Shown here: piece by piece, positions 49,101 through 61,790 of the stretch | Layout of the letters: each line of letters starts with the position of its first letter | How positions within the stretch are numbered: the stretch's first letter is position 1 | NCBI RefSeq assembly: GCF_900496995.4 | Contig: NC_044009.1 | Location: 9,704,001-9,768,000, forward strand | DNA length: 64,000 bases | Direction: 5' to 3' | Source of the DNA: Aquila chrysaetos chrysaetos | Taxonomy: Eukaryota; Chordata; Aves; Accipitriformes; Accipitridae | Notes under the pieces: generated by a model | What the model was told of the DNA's origin: nothing | The model's database searches: none | What the model saw: only the letters and a program-made list of their open reading frames with translations | Translations under genes and position numbers: made by a program

Positions 49101-50322
49101 TGTGCTGTAGTAAAACATCCACTGGAGGGAGTGCGTGCACACAGAATTCAATTCATGCTTCCTACCCAGGAGGACAGCGTTACTGAGAAAAGTGCAAGGA
49201 TAGCTTTGTTTGCAATAAATGCAACAACGTATTTAGTATTAAAAAAAAAAAAAAAAAAAAAAAATCAAGCACATTCAGCAGCCATGCAATTAAAACTTGA
49301 AGGAGGATAACCTACCTGAAAACCACAGTTACCAACCTATACATAGGCAAGTTCTAATCCTCTTGAAAACAGGGATTTAGCAGCCTAAAAACCGCAGCAT
49401 AAAGAAACTGTATTCCAGTTCAGCAATTTCAGAGTCACATTGAAAGGGATTACAGAGAAGAGCTGAATTCTACTTACGCTTAAGCACTCTTAGGATGGGG
49501 TCATTAAACTTTACTTTTCCTTTTGTATTTCTGCAAAGAGCTTGATCTGTACTCAAGCTTTGGGTTCTAGAAGCTCTTTCCAGGCTTACTCTTAGAACAA
49601 CAATGCTTTTCCCTGGATAAAATAGGTTGAGTTTCATAGGATAATGTGCAACTTTTAAAAGGAAAACACAAGACCTACTGTATGTGGTTTAAGTGCCATT
49701 TTTTTATTTACCAGTATCTTCCATCTATTCTGTGTAGGCATTCACGCTTCAACATGCACCGGCTCCAGAGTGAACCAACTCTCTTCTTCCTATTCATGAC
49801 CCAGAACAACGGATTAGTGATCATCCTGAACCCTGATAAGAAATAGTTTACATCTACTTCATAATTTAGTAAATAATTATTTAAAAATTATTTCGCTTGC
49901 ATCTTCCTCTTTTTAATCTTTTATCACAGAGAAAGACCATGTTATCCAAAACCACATCCAAGCTGCCCATAACATCCCTAGGCCATGCCTGGCAAATCAG
50001 GAGAAAGGCCAACAAAAGCATGAGTCCTTAGACAGCCCTTCCTTTTTCTAGACTACACGCTTCCAGGATTTCCACTGTATCTGGGCTTTTTATTGGTACA
50101 AAGATGGGAAAAAGAATTAGATTAGCATTGTTACCTCCCAGTTCTGTAATGACTCTCAAAGAATTTGGGAAGTATTTCTTGATGTCAAGAGCTGGGGCAT
50201 AATGGGATCACATTTAATTTTGCATCCATGTCCAGCATTTCTAGTTTTGGAGAGAAGCTTGAAGTTGTTCGCATTTAGAACAGTTTAAAGATGAGGCAAG
50301 TAAATCCACCACTTGGACTCAA
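46149..50322. other. Spacer segment without recognised gene
   Basis: Scanned both strands. An A-run followed by ccaaaa iterations lies at about 48329-48375 and another A-run at 49239-49264. A 93-codon minus-strand open stretch at 47797-47516 is unrecognised. Confidence 0.5.
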
Positions 50323-50327
50323 ACTTT

Positions 50328-50805
50328 TGTCATGGTTTCAGCCCAGCCGGTCACAAAGGACCACGCAGCCGCTCGCTCACTCCTCCCGCCCCCCTCCGGT
50401 GGGATAGGGGGAAGAATCGGAGGAGAGAAAAGGAAAAAAAAAAAAAAAAAAAAAACCAAACCAAAAAAACCCCAGAACCTCGAGGGTTGAGATAAGGGCA
50501 GTTTACTGGGACAACACACACACACAAAAAAAGAAGTTACAACAACAACGGTACTAATAAAAGAATATACAAAAGGAGTGATGCACAGTACAACTGCTCA
50601 CCACCCGGGACCCGATGCTCCACTACTTCCCCCACCAAAAGTCAAGAGTACTCCCTGCCAACCCACTCCCCATTTATATACTGAGCATGATGTCACATGG
50701 TATGGAATAGCTCCTTGGCTAATTCAGGTCAGCTGCCCCGGCTATGCCCCCCCCACCTCCCAGGTTCCTGTAAAAATTAACTCTATCCCAGCTGAACCCA
50801 GGACA
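50328..50805 (-). mobile_element. Solo LTR of the same family in the spacer
   Basis: 478 bp, TGTCATGG...CCAGGACA on the plus strand, flanked by ACTTT at 50323-50327 and 50806-50810. Clearly the same family as 60856-61301. It has an A-run of about 23 bases (50433-50455) on the plus strand. No internal ERV sequence nearby. Confidence 0.92.
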
Positions 50806-50810
50806 ACTTT

Positions 50811-53800
50811 TTAACACGACCTCAAGATTTTTGCAACAGCTTTTCAAGAAATACAACAAGGATTTAGGTGGAGTATGGTCTTTGGAAAACACAAGGGCTT
50901 TGTCAATAACAGTTGCACCAACAATATATGCTTCCTCTGTTTCTGAAGAGAGAAATCTTTCCTCCACTCCAGGCCCTCACATAAATTCAGTTGTACTAAG
51001 CCAGTACAGTAAGACATCATAAAAATAGATGCAGTTTGATCCTCTAAACATTTTATAAATGGAATTTAGATTTTCATTACCTGCTACAAAAGACTTGGAT
51101 CTCATGGCATGCCAAAGCGCAGTCTTGCTGTGGGTATCTCCATAGTTGTTCTATGCTACAGACAGACATTTTGTGACAAGGCAGGTTCCAAACTCTGCAA
51201 ACTTTCTAAGATGTGTGGCTACAGGAAGCTTCCACTTACAGCCCCATGGACTCCATCGGAAGTTCAGTGCAGTCAATGGGGATCCTTCAGTGAGCTCTCA
51301 CTCTTACTAAATCCTAAAAACTAGAGTGCAGCAACAGGCACTTAGGCAGTCCTCCCTGTTTCCGAGAGCAATAGGTAGCATTTCCTGGACCCTAGTATTC
51401 TGTTTCAACTCCTACATTCACCAAAGCCATTTCCTAAAAAGTTTCGGTACACATGTTCTCACTGTCTTCCCATGACAGAATCTCCCTCTAATATCCATAG
51501 TTTTTTTTCCCAAAATGTTAAACAGGCACAGTTTCATATATAACACTAGATATGAGGGAGCTAGGACACTACACAAAAATTATACTCCATTATTTCATTT
51601 TTTTCCACTGTTAAAAATCCTCATTCAAACTGCTTTCAAGCACTATGTTCAGTAGTCCTACTGCACACCTGTAATCTCAGCTCTCGCCACAAGAATTGCA
51701 TTGTACACCTGCTAGCACTCACTTGGCCATCTATTCTACCTTTTGTCATAGCAGCAGTTTGTGATGCTAATTAAAAACAAATTTACATATCTCAAACTAT
51801 TTACATTTCTTTTTTGACACAGCAGTAATTTGCTCTTCTGCATGAATTAAAAGTCTTGCCTACCTGTGTCACTTTTCTTTTTAATCTTTTTCCTCAGCTC
51901 TCTGGTCATTCAGCCCTAAAACAAGCTCTGGAAATATTATCAAGAGATGTCATAGCGCATGTTGTAAAGAGCATTTTCATGGTTTGAATAGACAACACCC
52001 TGACTTATTTCCTACTTAAATACTATGACCAGTTCACTGATAAAGTTCCAACTAGAATAATGTAAAAAAGCGATAACATGAGGAAAATCTGTTTAATTTC
52101 ATCCAGCGTTCATTAGAAAATATTTAACTTTTACTGATTCTTACTGGTAGTACAACATCCTAAAAGCTGGCCCTGTTAAAGACTGAGGAATGGATGGACT
52201 TTTGTTCTTCTCAAGCTGCATGCAGTTTTAAAAAGGCCTGGGTCTCATGGTGTGGCAAGGAACGGCTGATGTGAAGTCCACCCTGCAGGAGAAGCCCTGA
52301 AGTATCTCCACTCGCATGGTGAGATATTTCTACATGTTTAAGCAGCAAGACATTTCTCCTGAGCTTGTGTGAGGGGAAATGACACAAGTGTGAAAGAACA
52401 GCAAATGCTTTTCCAGAATTAGCTGGAGTGAAGTAGATGCCTGTGACTGTTCACTCAACTCCTGCTCAGATTTTGGGTAACAGCTCATGCTAAGGCCTGC
52501 TGTATGCTGGCAGCAGCGCCACTGGGTCAAAGCAAGGGCAATGCATAGGCAGGACAGGTGCCCAGAAAGAGCTAAAAGGCCATGATGCAGCCATTATCAC
52601 CTGCAGCTGGCTGTCTCCTGCAGCCATCATCTTTGCAGATTGATTGTCTGGCAGTTTCCTCAGAATCTGCTAACACTTTGAAATGGTATAGACCAAACTT
52701 CCAAATGCAAAGGTATCAAAATATCAGCTTACCCAGAAAGCTCTTCAAGCAGATCCAACAGCAGCCGGAGTGCTGAGGCTTTTGTGCTTCCTGGTGGGAT
52801 ACAGGGGATGCCAGCACTGTGACAGAGGAGGAAGGATAAGCACTCTCACCGTCAGCCAGGCAACTCTTTTGCTCATTGGTTGCACAAGTTATGAGTTATA
52901 AATTGTGAGTTGCAAGTTATGAATTAGAGAACTTGAGAGTGAGAAACCTCATGACTTTAAGCGATGAATTAGTGAATTCACGTGTTTGACTAGACTGTGC
53001 AAAGGGGACTGAGCCCTTGTTTATTGTGTTTGTTTGCTTGTTTTCCTAATATGCTCATAAAATAAAGTTTAATTTACAGAGTACAAGGTCCTCTAAATTT
53101 GAGAGATGCAAACGGTCTATGACAGTGCCAGCAGCACAGTACCTCAGTATGCGTCAGTGTGAGAAGTTGAATTTTGTCTCCACATGCCATCTGTACCAAG
53201 TTGACAAGCTTGCCTTTTGTAAGGACATGACACTTGCACTCTTTCATGCAGTTCTTATTTCATCCAAATACTAACAACACATCAAAGTTGAAGTGAGGAC
53301 TTGTTATTTTACTCTTCAGCATGATGAACAGGAAAGCAAAAACACAGTGCAAATTCCTGTTGACATGGTACAGATGGATCTCTACATATGCACAAAATTG
53401 ACTATGAATGCACTTTCAGGCTCTCCTGTCAAATATTTGAATCTCAGACGGTCCAGTCCAGAGCAGGTGCTGGCTTGAGAAGCTAATAGAGCAGCAGAAT
53501 AGAGCTGTTTGGAAACTAATGCTGTTAACAAATGCTTCATGCTGTTCAAAGTTTGCCTCTGTCTGCAATTCATTACAAGCAGTGCTTCCTACAAAGAAAA
53601 CAAAATAGAATATTTAATTATAAACTCATAACTTAGACCAGCCTAAGGCCACATATACCAATGCTCTGTTCAACAAACAGCTTGTGCACTGAACAGCATT
53701 GCTGGGTTTCACAATTTTACATTTGGATTATGTGCCTAGGAATTAGAATGAATATTAGATCAACTGCAAGAGCCAGTTCACACACAGGAAGGGCCAAGAA

Positions 53801-54499
53801 AATTACCAGAAACAACACAGAAACAACAACAACAACAGGACAGAAATGGCACGTGTGAATCAGCATAACCAGTACCAAGCAGAAGAGAGAACTGTCACAT
53901 CTGAGGTGACTCATGAGATTTCACAGCAGATCTATTCACAATGAAACAAGAGAATCACCTGCTTTGATCTCCTTCAGAAAGGTTTTCTTATCAGGTATTA
54001 AAAGGTTAATGATATAATGATACATTACAGTAGAAACTGAGTTGTCCTGTGCAATGGGACTAATAACTGACATACCTTTTTTTTTTACAGCCTAGGTTGT
54101 AGGAAAGCCAAACATGCAACTACGCATTACTTGTGTGCAACAGTTTCCGTGCTGTGTTTCTGTACCAGTCATGATGATCAGAGTATTGCCCAGTCTGTTC
54201 CCAATGTGTTTTCACACATGGTACATTCATGATACATCCATGCTGATTCCTGGAAAAGAAGGGACACTGCAAGGAAGTGCAGTCCAGTATGGGAAAGGAG
54301 AGGCATATCAACAAAAGTGTCAAAAGGGGTGAATTACTTTCCAGACCACTGTGCTTTTAGCCCGCTGCAACTCCCATTGACCACAGTGAGACTGACAAAT
54401 GACACACTGCCTCTGCTGCCTGCCTTCATATTCACAGCACATTTAGAAACCAGTTTCACAAGTTAGTTATAGAACCTAGTATGACGCTGATGAGAAAGA
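50811..54499. other. Spacer segment without recognised gene
   Basis: A+T-rich sequence. Short imperfect gagttataa/gcaagttatgaa iterations lie at about 52885-52935 and an acaacaaca run at 53820-53840. No exon or mobile-element body identified. Confidence 0.5.
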
Positions 54500-55480
54500 C
54501 ATGGGAGACAGCTGTGGGACAGATACACCCCAGCCAGCGCTGCTTTTGACTCTCTCCCATCTCGCAGCGGTCGAGGAGAGAGAGGCTCCATAGCTGGCGC
54601 CGGGGGTTCGTCTCGCCTGCGAGGAGCCTCTCTGGCACGGCTCCGGCTGCCCCGGGCAGGCCTGGGTCTCGCCTCGGGTCACTCCCCGCCGCCGCAGCGC
54701 ACGCCCGGGCTGAGGAGGAGTTTCTTTCCTCCCCTCAGGCTTCCCGGCGGGCGGGCAGAGGCCGCCCCCTCACAGCGCCCGCCTCAGCGCCCCTTCCCGC
54801 CCTTTCCCTTCCCCGGCCGGCGGGGCCGGTCCCGCCGGCTGTGCCCCCCGCGACCACCCGGGGCGCTGCCGGCTCGGGAGGCGCTCGCGGCCTTCGTCTC
54901 GCGCCGCCGCCGCCGCCCCTCGCGGCCGTTCCTCAGGCTGGGCCGCCCGGCAGGCGGCCGGCTGCCCCCCGCTTCCCGCCGCCGAGGGGAAGGTCTGGGG
55001 GCTTCACCTCCTCCGGGGCGCGTTTCCAGGGCTCTCCTGGGGGCCGCTCTCTGGCCTCTCTGCTTCTTGACCCGGGCCGCCACCAGCGCAGTCCCCGCCG
55101 CCGTCCCCAGGGCGCCGGGCCCTGCCCGAGGGGCCCCTGCCATCCTCAGGGCGGCTGCAGCCGCCAAGCTGAAAGCTCCGCTCTGTAGCTGCGAGGTGCT
55201 GCTCCTGGAGAGGTGGGAGAGACCGCCGAGGGACATCAGCTGCCGGAAGGCCCTGGGGAGGTATCCCTGAAAGCCCCGCCAGCGCGGGCAGGGCCGGGGT
55301 GCGGAGCAGCCTCTCCCTGTGGTCACCGGTGGGTCCCCCGGGAGTCAGGGGTGTGTTGTGCCTGGTGCTGGGGCAAACCTCAGCATCGTCCGCTCCGGGT
55401 GGTGGGAGAGGGCCCGGGAGTCGGCATTTACTGTACCCTGAACTTCCCTATCTCAGGCAGTGTAGCAAGGAGCTGTGGCT
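54500..55480. promoter_or_regulatory. CpG island, possible promoter and first exon
   Basis: Dense CpG and G+C (for example 54580-55330: gccgccgccgccgcccctcg, cggccggcggggccggtccc), unlike the A+T-rich flanks. Open frames span it on both strands (minus 55326-54784, plus 54841-55188) but these are expected in such composition and carry no recognised domain. Transcription direction is undetermined. Confidence 0.6.
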
Positions 55481-55541
55481 GAAGCAAGAGAGTGTCAGAT
55501 GCTTTCTAGTTACAGTGTTTGATGCTTTTCAGCTTTTCCAC

Positions 55542-56213
55542 TGTTAGGAAAATTCGCAACTGGCCTGTGCCGACCAAGGGGAGAGAGGCTGGGATGCAAT
55601 GCATATTATTACAAGGGTAATTACAATTACAAGGGTAATTAGAATTACAAGGGTAAATACTTATTCATGGGCATGAGGTGTCCCAGCCAAACTGGGGCAC
55701 CCCAAATGTGGTTTTGCACAATTAGGCAAGCGTTCAGGTACAATGTGATCGGACTAAGCACTAACACCCACACTACCAGTTGCTAATCATGGTCAAACTT
55801 TGCAAAGCGACTCTATTTCTGCAGCATTCTTGCCACTTGCCTATTGACCCTGGTGTTCCTGGAGTCAGTCTTGCTCAAGTTACTGACCTGTGATGCCAGA
55901 CAGTGCTGGGAAGCTTTTAAAGACTTGTCAGAAGAGCTGGGATGCTGGTGTTATTGTGGTTGACCAGGGTACCCTTTATCCTTCAGGGACAGCTCTGAGC
56001 TTCCACAAAGCAAAGTCCTTCTTTCCAGGGCTGGGCTGTCCTTTATTTGTTTTAGTTCAGCATGAACAATACCTAAGTCTCCACGAAAATTCCACGATCT
56101 CATCACATCACAGTGTATCATGTGAACTTGATATATTTATTAACAAAGTTAATACACTTTCATACTATAAAGACTGTCTTTTATAATACGTAGGGAAGGG
56201 AATTTTTATAACA
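55542..56213 (-). repeat. LTR of a deleted class I ERV
   Basis: Plus strand TGTTAGGAAAATTC...TTTTTATAACA, i.e. TG/CA ends on the minus strand too. Adjacent to a polypurine tract, so it is the 3' LTR. Contains three acaagggtaatta-type iterations at 55608-55652. Confidence 0.85.
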
Positions 56214-56232
56214 GTCCCTCCTTTTCTTTTGA
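56214..56232 (-). other. Polypurine tract of the deleted ERV
   Basis: The minus strand reads TCAAAAGAAAAGGAGGGAC directly before the LTR start TGTTATAAAAA, as expected for plus-strand priming. Confidence 0.85.
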
Positions 56233-56513
56233 CCGCCGGGGTCACATTATATTATTCTAGTACTAAGTCAAGCACATAAGCTGATAAAACACTGCAAACA
56301 CACATATAAAATTACAAAGCAAAATAAGACAGCAAATACAACAATTCTTTTAGTTCACAGTCCTATACCTAAGTCTGGGAGCCAAGAGGTTATCTTGGAT
56401 TTTAAACTATTACTAGTAAGAAAAAACGAGCAGCATATTGTATGTAACAAACACAATTATCTCTTGATGACACTCCAGTTTTAAGTAAGGATATAGTTCA
56501 GTCTATGTGCAAG

Positions 56514-57337
56514 TCACATTCCTTTGCACTTTCCTGTTGAAATGTTACGCAAGATTAGCGAGTCCACGGTCGATCCACTAGCTCTGTGTGGGTTCCTGGC
56601 TGCGGGTGAATCACTCTCTGCAGTGGTGGATGTCCCCTCGGTGGCAGGAGGGTTTCCTGGTTCCAATTCTAGACCAGTCGCAGCTTTCAGGTGGGAGTGA
56701 TGGATCAAAGTCAATTTTTTTCTTCCACCTTTACTGTTGAGAAAGGTTAGTAATACCAAAAATGGTTCCTCCCATGAGGGAGATAAGTTATCCTTTCTCT
56801 TGTGTACTTTTACCCAGATGCAATTCCCTAGACTGAAGGGGTGCAGAGCCCCTCCTAGAGGTCTGGTTGTATTAGCTGTGCCCACGTCTGATTGTATTTT
56901 CATAATCTATATATTTTTAATGCAATTCATTCTGCTGCTTGTGCACCCAGCTTCGGACTGAGTGGTGAAGCCTCCACTACTTCATTCACAGGAGTTATTG
57001 AATAACTCGTAATCCGGTTGCCATTCAGGTAATACAAGGACCCATCTACAAATAGTTCCAGATTGGGGTCTAGAAATGGCACATCTGTTAAATCTTCCCA
57101 AGTCTTTTCGGCTTCATGTGTCATTACTACACCATTGTGATGTGAAGTTCCTTCCCCAGGTAAAGGCAGCAGAGTAGCAGGGTTCAGTGTATTAGTTAAC
57201 AACCCCAAGGCTATTCCTTTCCCTTCCTTTTCCCTTCCTTTTCCTAACATTTTTACTATCAACCTGGGTGGATACTGTAGTATCTGCTTATATGAGTTAG
57301 CAAAAATTGCAAGTTTCTTTGGGGAATTATATTCCAA
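56514..57337 (-). pseudogene. Internally deleted ERV pol (RNase H joined to integrase end)
   Basis: Minus strand 57337-56927 reads the pol connection region and RNase H start (Leu-Asn-Pro-Ala-Thr-Leu-Leu-Pro, then Glu-Leu-Phe-Val-Asp-Gly-Ser, ending Gly-Ala-Gln-Ala-Ala-Glu). From 56903 a second frame reads the integrase C-terminal domain (Leu-His-Pro-Phe-Ser-Leu-Gly-Asn, Trp-Val-Lys-Val-His-Lys-Arg-Lys, Trp-Glu-Glu-Pro-Phe). The whole RNase H body and integrase catalytic core are missing between them, so it is inactive. The 3' LTR follows at 56213. No env is seen between. Confidence 0.85.
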
Positions 57338-57345
57338 ATGCTAAT

Positions 57346-58599
57346 GCTCTGGTTTGTGTTCTGCCTTCTCCTCCTCAACATGTTAAAATCTTAAAATAAG
57401 CATGCATACCATTTTACTGTTTGCTTTTCCCCAGGTTTGCCAATGCAGGAATTCAAAGGGCACTGTCATCAGGCCTCCTAATGGTAGGGGTTTTGCTGAT
57501 AGTTGTTAAAATGCCATTGCACATCCCAAGTAGACAACAGTCTCTGTAGTGGTCTATTTTGGATATGGAGAGCCAAGAATAGAGGTTATTGGACCAATGT
57601 GTTGCAAAGCACCTGTGCCTCTGTGGGAGATGACCAGAGGGAGATCCCTTGCATATACAGTGCACAGGAATGTCTGGATGCTTAGGTGAAATCTTTCAGG
57701 TGGCATACCTACAAGGGATAGAAAGAAGGCCAGGTAATACAGTTTTCTCTGAAACTGAGATGAAACACGCAAAAAAAATTGTAAGAAGAACAGTAGAACC
57801 TGCTGTAGGCCTGGAGTCCCATTTATCTCCTTCACTTGTGGAAAAAGCTGCCTGATTGTGGCAAGTTACTGATCTGAGATGAGTTAAATAAGCATTTTCC
57901 CTGTGGCTGGAGAGCTGTGATAACTATTTTCAGGACAGGAAAACTTGACTGTGGGCAGAAATCAGTGCCACGCCACTAGCCCGTTATTGCCTCCATTGTG
58001 AACAATTATCTGGTACTGCCTGCTTATGAAAGAAGGCTGTTTATCTTCCTCCCACTGCGTCCAACACAAAGCAGTTTGCATGCTGTACCATGTCAGCCAG
58101 TACATCCTCCTGTCCCACAGCACAAAATGGTGTCGTCATACTGCCCACCGAATGTGCCCACTGGCTATGTAGGGAGCCTGGGACAGCTGTGCTCTCAATG
58201 AAAGCAACTTAATTGAGGACCAGGGATACTGTCACTACACATGGCTATATACTGAGGGAGATGGGAAAGATCTTTATTTGAGCAGGAGAGCTGCAGGCAT
58301 AAAAGTAGATAATTCTGCTAAATGAAGCAAGTGATCCGACAAATTACTGGGATGGGAACATCAGTCATCATGCAATTTTCCAGTGAAAATGTAGGAACTT
58401 AGGGAGAGAGTCGAACTGGATTTGAGCATCTTTGCTCCTAAAGTGGAGGAGTCTATGCAGTCAGTACAATTAACTCAACTGAGAACAAGTAAGTTCCTCA
58501 CTGAATCTAGGCAATGCTCTTACCGTAAAGTGGAAAGAATTTGGGCAGTTGTTTTAAGATCTCTGAGAATCTCATCTTGAATACAGTGTACAAGTTTTG
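57346..58599. other. Segment without recognised gene
   Basis: It may include more ERV pol upstream of 57337 on the minus strand, but I could not recognise motifs. No other feature supported. Confidence 0.35.
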
Positions 58600-59085
58600 G
58601 TAACCTCTTTGCAAGTTGAATAAGAATAAATGAGGAGAAGACCTGTTAAGGTTTTATGGGGAACAGTGATCCAATTAATGAAGAGAAGGTAGTCTTGTTT
58701 GTTGGAATGTTTAGCTTAGTGAAATGAATGCTGGCTTATGGACCATAGACCACTAGGGGTAACTGAGAATGGAGGAGGTGCAGCGAAAGGAACTGGTAGG
58801 AGGGGACCCAAGAGTGTGGAGGTGCAAAGAAGTATGAAGACACATACATCTGTCCTACCCAATGGTTGGTTGACTTTTTGGAACAATTTTTTCGTGTAAA
58901 GCATCACGGAACCAGCTGGTGGCAGTGTGGAACTTGGTTTAGAGAAGCAGTTCTGTTGCATGTTTGCCTGGAAAAACGGGACTCATGATGCAGGAGGCCC
59001 TCATGGTACAATTTCCCTTACCAGTAGCTCTTAGCTATGAGCTTTATTTCATTAGGTTACCAATTGTAGCTGTCTGTTGCCTGGA
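58600..59085 (-). repeat. Dispersed repeat A (right copy)
   Basis: Reverse complement of the 40905-41385 repeat with moderate divergence. In ERV sense it lies upstream of the deleted ERV and its LTR, just as the left copy lies directly upstream of a related LTR fragment. Confidence 0.65.
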
Positions 59086-60185
59086 CTACAGTTAGTATTG
59101 TCCTACAAGCAGTGAAGTAGACAACAGGTTAATATATCTTCTAGCAAGCATAACATTTAAGACCTAGGAGGACTGTCACCCTGCTGTGGGCAGAGTTAAT
59201 AAATCTCTCAAATACTGCAGAAAAAGCTACTTGGGCCATTCCACTGTACTTACTCTCCTTCTTGTAGAAGGAAGAGCTTATGAGGTTGTTCGGTTCCCAG
59301 AACTTCTTCTGAGATGCCAAGGAGAGGGTGAGCTTCTGTCTTCTCCTTTCTCTCCTTCATCAGCTTTCAAGATGGAAGTAAGGACCAGACAAGAGCAGGC
59401 CCTTGCTGAGACGGTGGTCTGACATGGGTACTAGACACTTGTCTGATGTTCTAGTGATCAGGTTTTGTGTGCAAGAGGAACTTGAAGCCAAGTGGAATGC
59501 CAATTCAAGCAGCTCCTCTCCTCCTCTTCCTGCAGAGTCTGCCAGATCCCTGGGCTGTGTTGCTGCAGTAAGAAAATGGACTTTGAAGATACTACTAATG
59601 CTGCGGAAACAGGAAAGCTGCAAGTGAATTCATTCTTGTCCAGCTTTAAGGCAAGTGTAGAGTATGTAGTGGGGGTGGGGGTGTTTGTATGTTTTCGGCC
59701 TCAGCAGTCTCCAGTGCTACATGGGGCTGCAGCTTACAGTGGGGTGTTATTTTCACCTTCCTTTCTCTAATACTTAGTGCCAACTTTGCTTAACTCTCTG
59801 TTTTAACAGATTTTTTGACAGAAGTGATTTTTAGACAGTAGTTCAAAAGAGAAGAAGTAGATTACTGAAAAACAGTTGGAAAGTTCTTAGAAAAGTGGCT
59901 GCCTATTTCCTTAACATTCACGGGCAGGATTTACAAGTCTCTGCCCTTCCAAACTTTTACACTCACATTTTGAATAGCATAATGATTGCTGCGTCTTATT
60001 ATTTTGGTAGCATAAGTTCACTACAAAACTAGGCATTCTTCCCCAGGGAGAAATGGAGAGGCAGCAGGCTTAGGCATCCAAGTGCCCCATTTCTGTACTT
60101 TTCAGCTGGGCACTTCTCAAGCGCACAGAAATGTCCTTCCGCTCTTTGCTCTTCAGGTGGCATTTGAGCTCCTGCTTCACACACA
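59086..60185. other. Segment without recognised gene
   Basis: Open stretches at 59403-59627 and 59492-59770 (plus) show no domain. G/T-rich run at 59670-59690. Ends at the inner border of the right duplication arm. Confidence 0.4.
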
Positions 60186-60689
60186 GCCTTTGGCAGAGAG
60201 TGGGGACCAAAAGGGCTGGGGCTGCAGCCAGTGCCCTGACTGCTGGGTTGGTGGGGTCATTCCTCATCCAGACATTGCTTCTCTTCCCTGGGGGGTATAC
60301 CCTGACTGGCTCCCTCCTGGCCTCCTTTATCACACTGTGGGTTCTCCAGCAGCGTGGGGAAATATGCTCCCCAAGCACCATTTGTAAAAGAAAATAGAAA
60401 TCTCTTCCCAGTCCCTCTTACTTTCTTCTCTCAACTAAGGCAGGCTCTGTGATTTCAGGAGCAGTGCTCCTGCAAGGGCATAGTCACGCACCCAGGGGAG
60501 GCTCCCAGCTTTCAGCAGTCTCGCACTGGCTGCTCTGCAGGAGCAACTAGAAGTAAAACGCTAAGCAGGTTTTGCAAATTAAAGAAATGAGAGGTATGCA
60601 ACCCCTCGTTCCCTTGATTTCCTTCCTCTGCTTTTATTTGATAGTCAAAATGTAGAAACCAAACCAACAAAATCAGTCACAGTTCTATA

Positions 60690-61790
60690 CAGAACTGGGA
60701 GGAGTGGCTGAGACACCAGGTGATCACGCTGCCACCCAGAGGGACCTTGACAGCTGGAGAAATGGGCTGACAGGAACCTCCCGAAGTTCAACCAAGGGAC
60801 ACGCAAAATCCTGCCCCTGGGGAGGAACAGCCCCAAGCACCAGGACATGCTGGGGTGTCGTGGTTTCAGCCCAGCCGGTAACAAAGGACCACGCAGCCGC
60901 TCCCTCACTCCTCCCGCCCCCTCCGGTGGGATAGGGGGGAGACGGAGGAGAGAAAAGAAAAAAAAACCTGGAACCTCGAGGGTTGGGATAAGGGCAGTTT
61001 ACTGGGACAACGCAAAAAAAGTTACAACAACAACGACGGTACTAATGAAAGAGTATACAGAAAAGAGTGATGCACAGTGCAACTGCTCACCACCCGGGAC
61101 CCGACGCTCCGCCACTTCCCCCACCAAAAGTCGAGAGCAGGAGAGCCCTCCCCCCGGCCCACTCCCCATGTATATACTGAGCATGATGTCACATGGTATG
61201 GAATAGCTCCTTGGCTAGTTCAGGTCAGCTGCCCCGGCTATGCCCCCCCCACCTCCCAGGTTCCTGTAAAAATTAACTCTATCCCAGCTGAACCCAGGAC
61301 ATGGGGGCACCCAGCTGGAAAGCAGCTCTGCAGAGAAGGTCCTGATGGACACCACGTTGAAGTTGAGGCAGCAAAGGAGGCCAGCGGTGTCCTGGGCTGC
61401 ACAAGGAGGAGCACTGCCAAGCAGGTCGAGGGAGGGGATCAGCACTGGTGAGGCCACTGCTGGAGTGCTGTGTCCATTGCTGGGCTCCCCAGCACAAGAG
61501 AGACAGGGACGGACTGGATAGAGTCCAGCGAAGGGCCACCAAGATGGGGAAGGGACTGGAGCATGAGGAGCGACTGAGAGATGGGAGTGTGCAGCCTGGA
61601 GAAGAGGAGGCTGGGGGGATCTTCTCCATATATATCAATATCTGAAGAGAGAGCGCAAAGAAGATGGAGCCTGGCTCTTTTCAGTGGTGCCCAGGGTCCA
61701 TCCAGCTCAGGGTGGCCCTCCTTCAGCAGGGGCTTGGACAAGATGAGCTCTGGACGTCCCTGACAACTCCAGCCACTCTGTGAGTGTGTG
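60690..61790 (+). mobile_element. CR1 LINE 3' fragment, right arm, interrupted by solo LTR
   Basis: Same CR1 as 44996-45650 in the other orientation, split by the LTR at 60856-61301. Confidence 0.85.
60856..61301 (-). mobile_element. Solo LTR inserted in right-arm CR1, 5-bp target duplication
   Basis: 446 bp, plus strand TGTCGTGG...CCAGGACA. Flanked by TGGGG at 60851-60855 and 61302-61306. The left arm has the empty site (gctgggggcaccc on the CR1 sense strand). The sense strand is minus: TGTCCTGGGTTCAGCTGGGA start, TATA-like gtatata near 61171-61177. Start motif and 5-bp duplication fit avian ERVL-type LTRs. Confidence 0.92.

Noticed and set aside
54784-55326. 180-codon Arg/Gly/Pro/Ala-rich minus-strand protein
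   Set aside because: Long open frames are expected on both strands of a CpG island; no start context or family was recognised.
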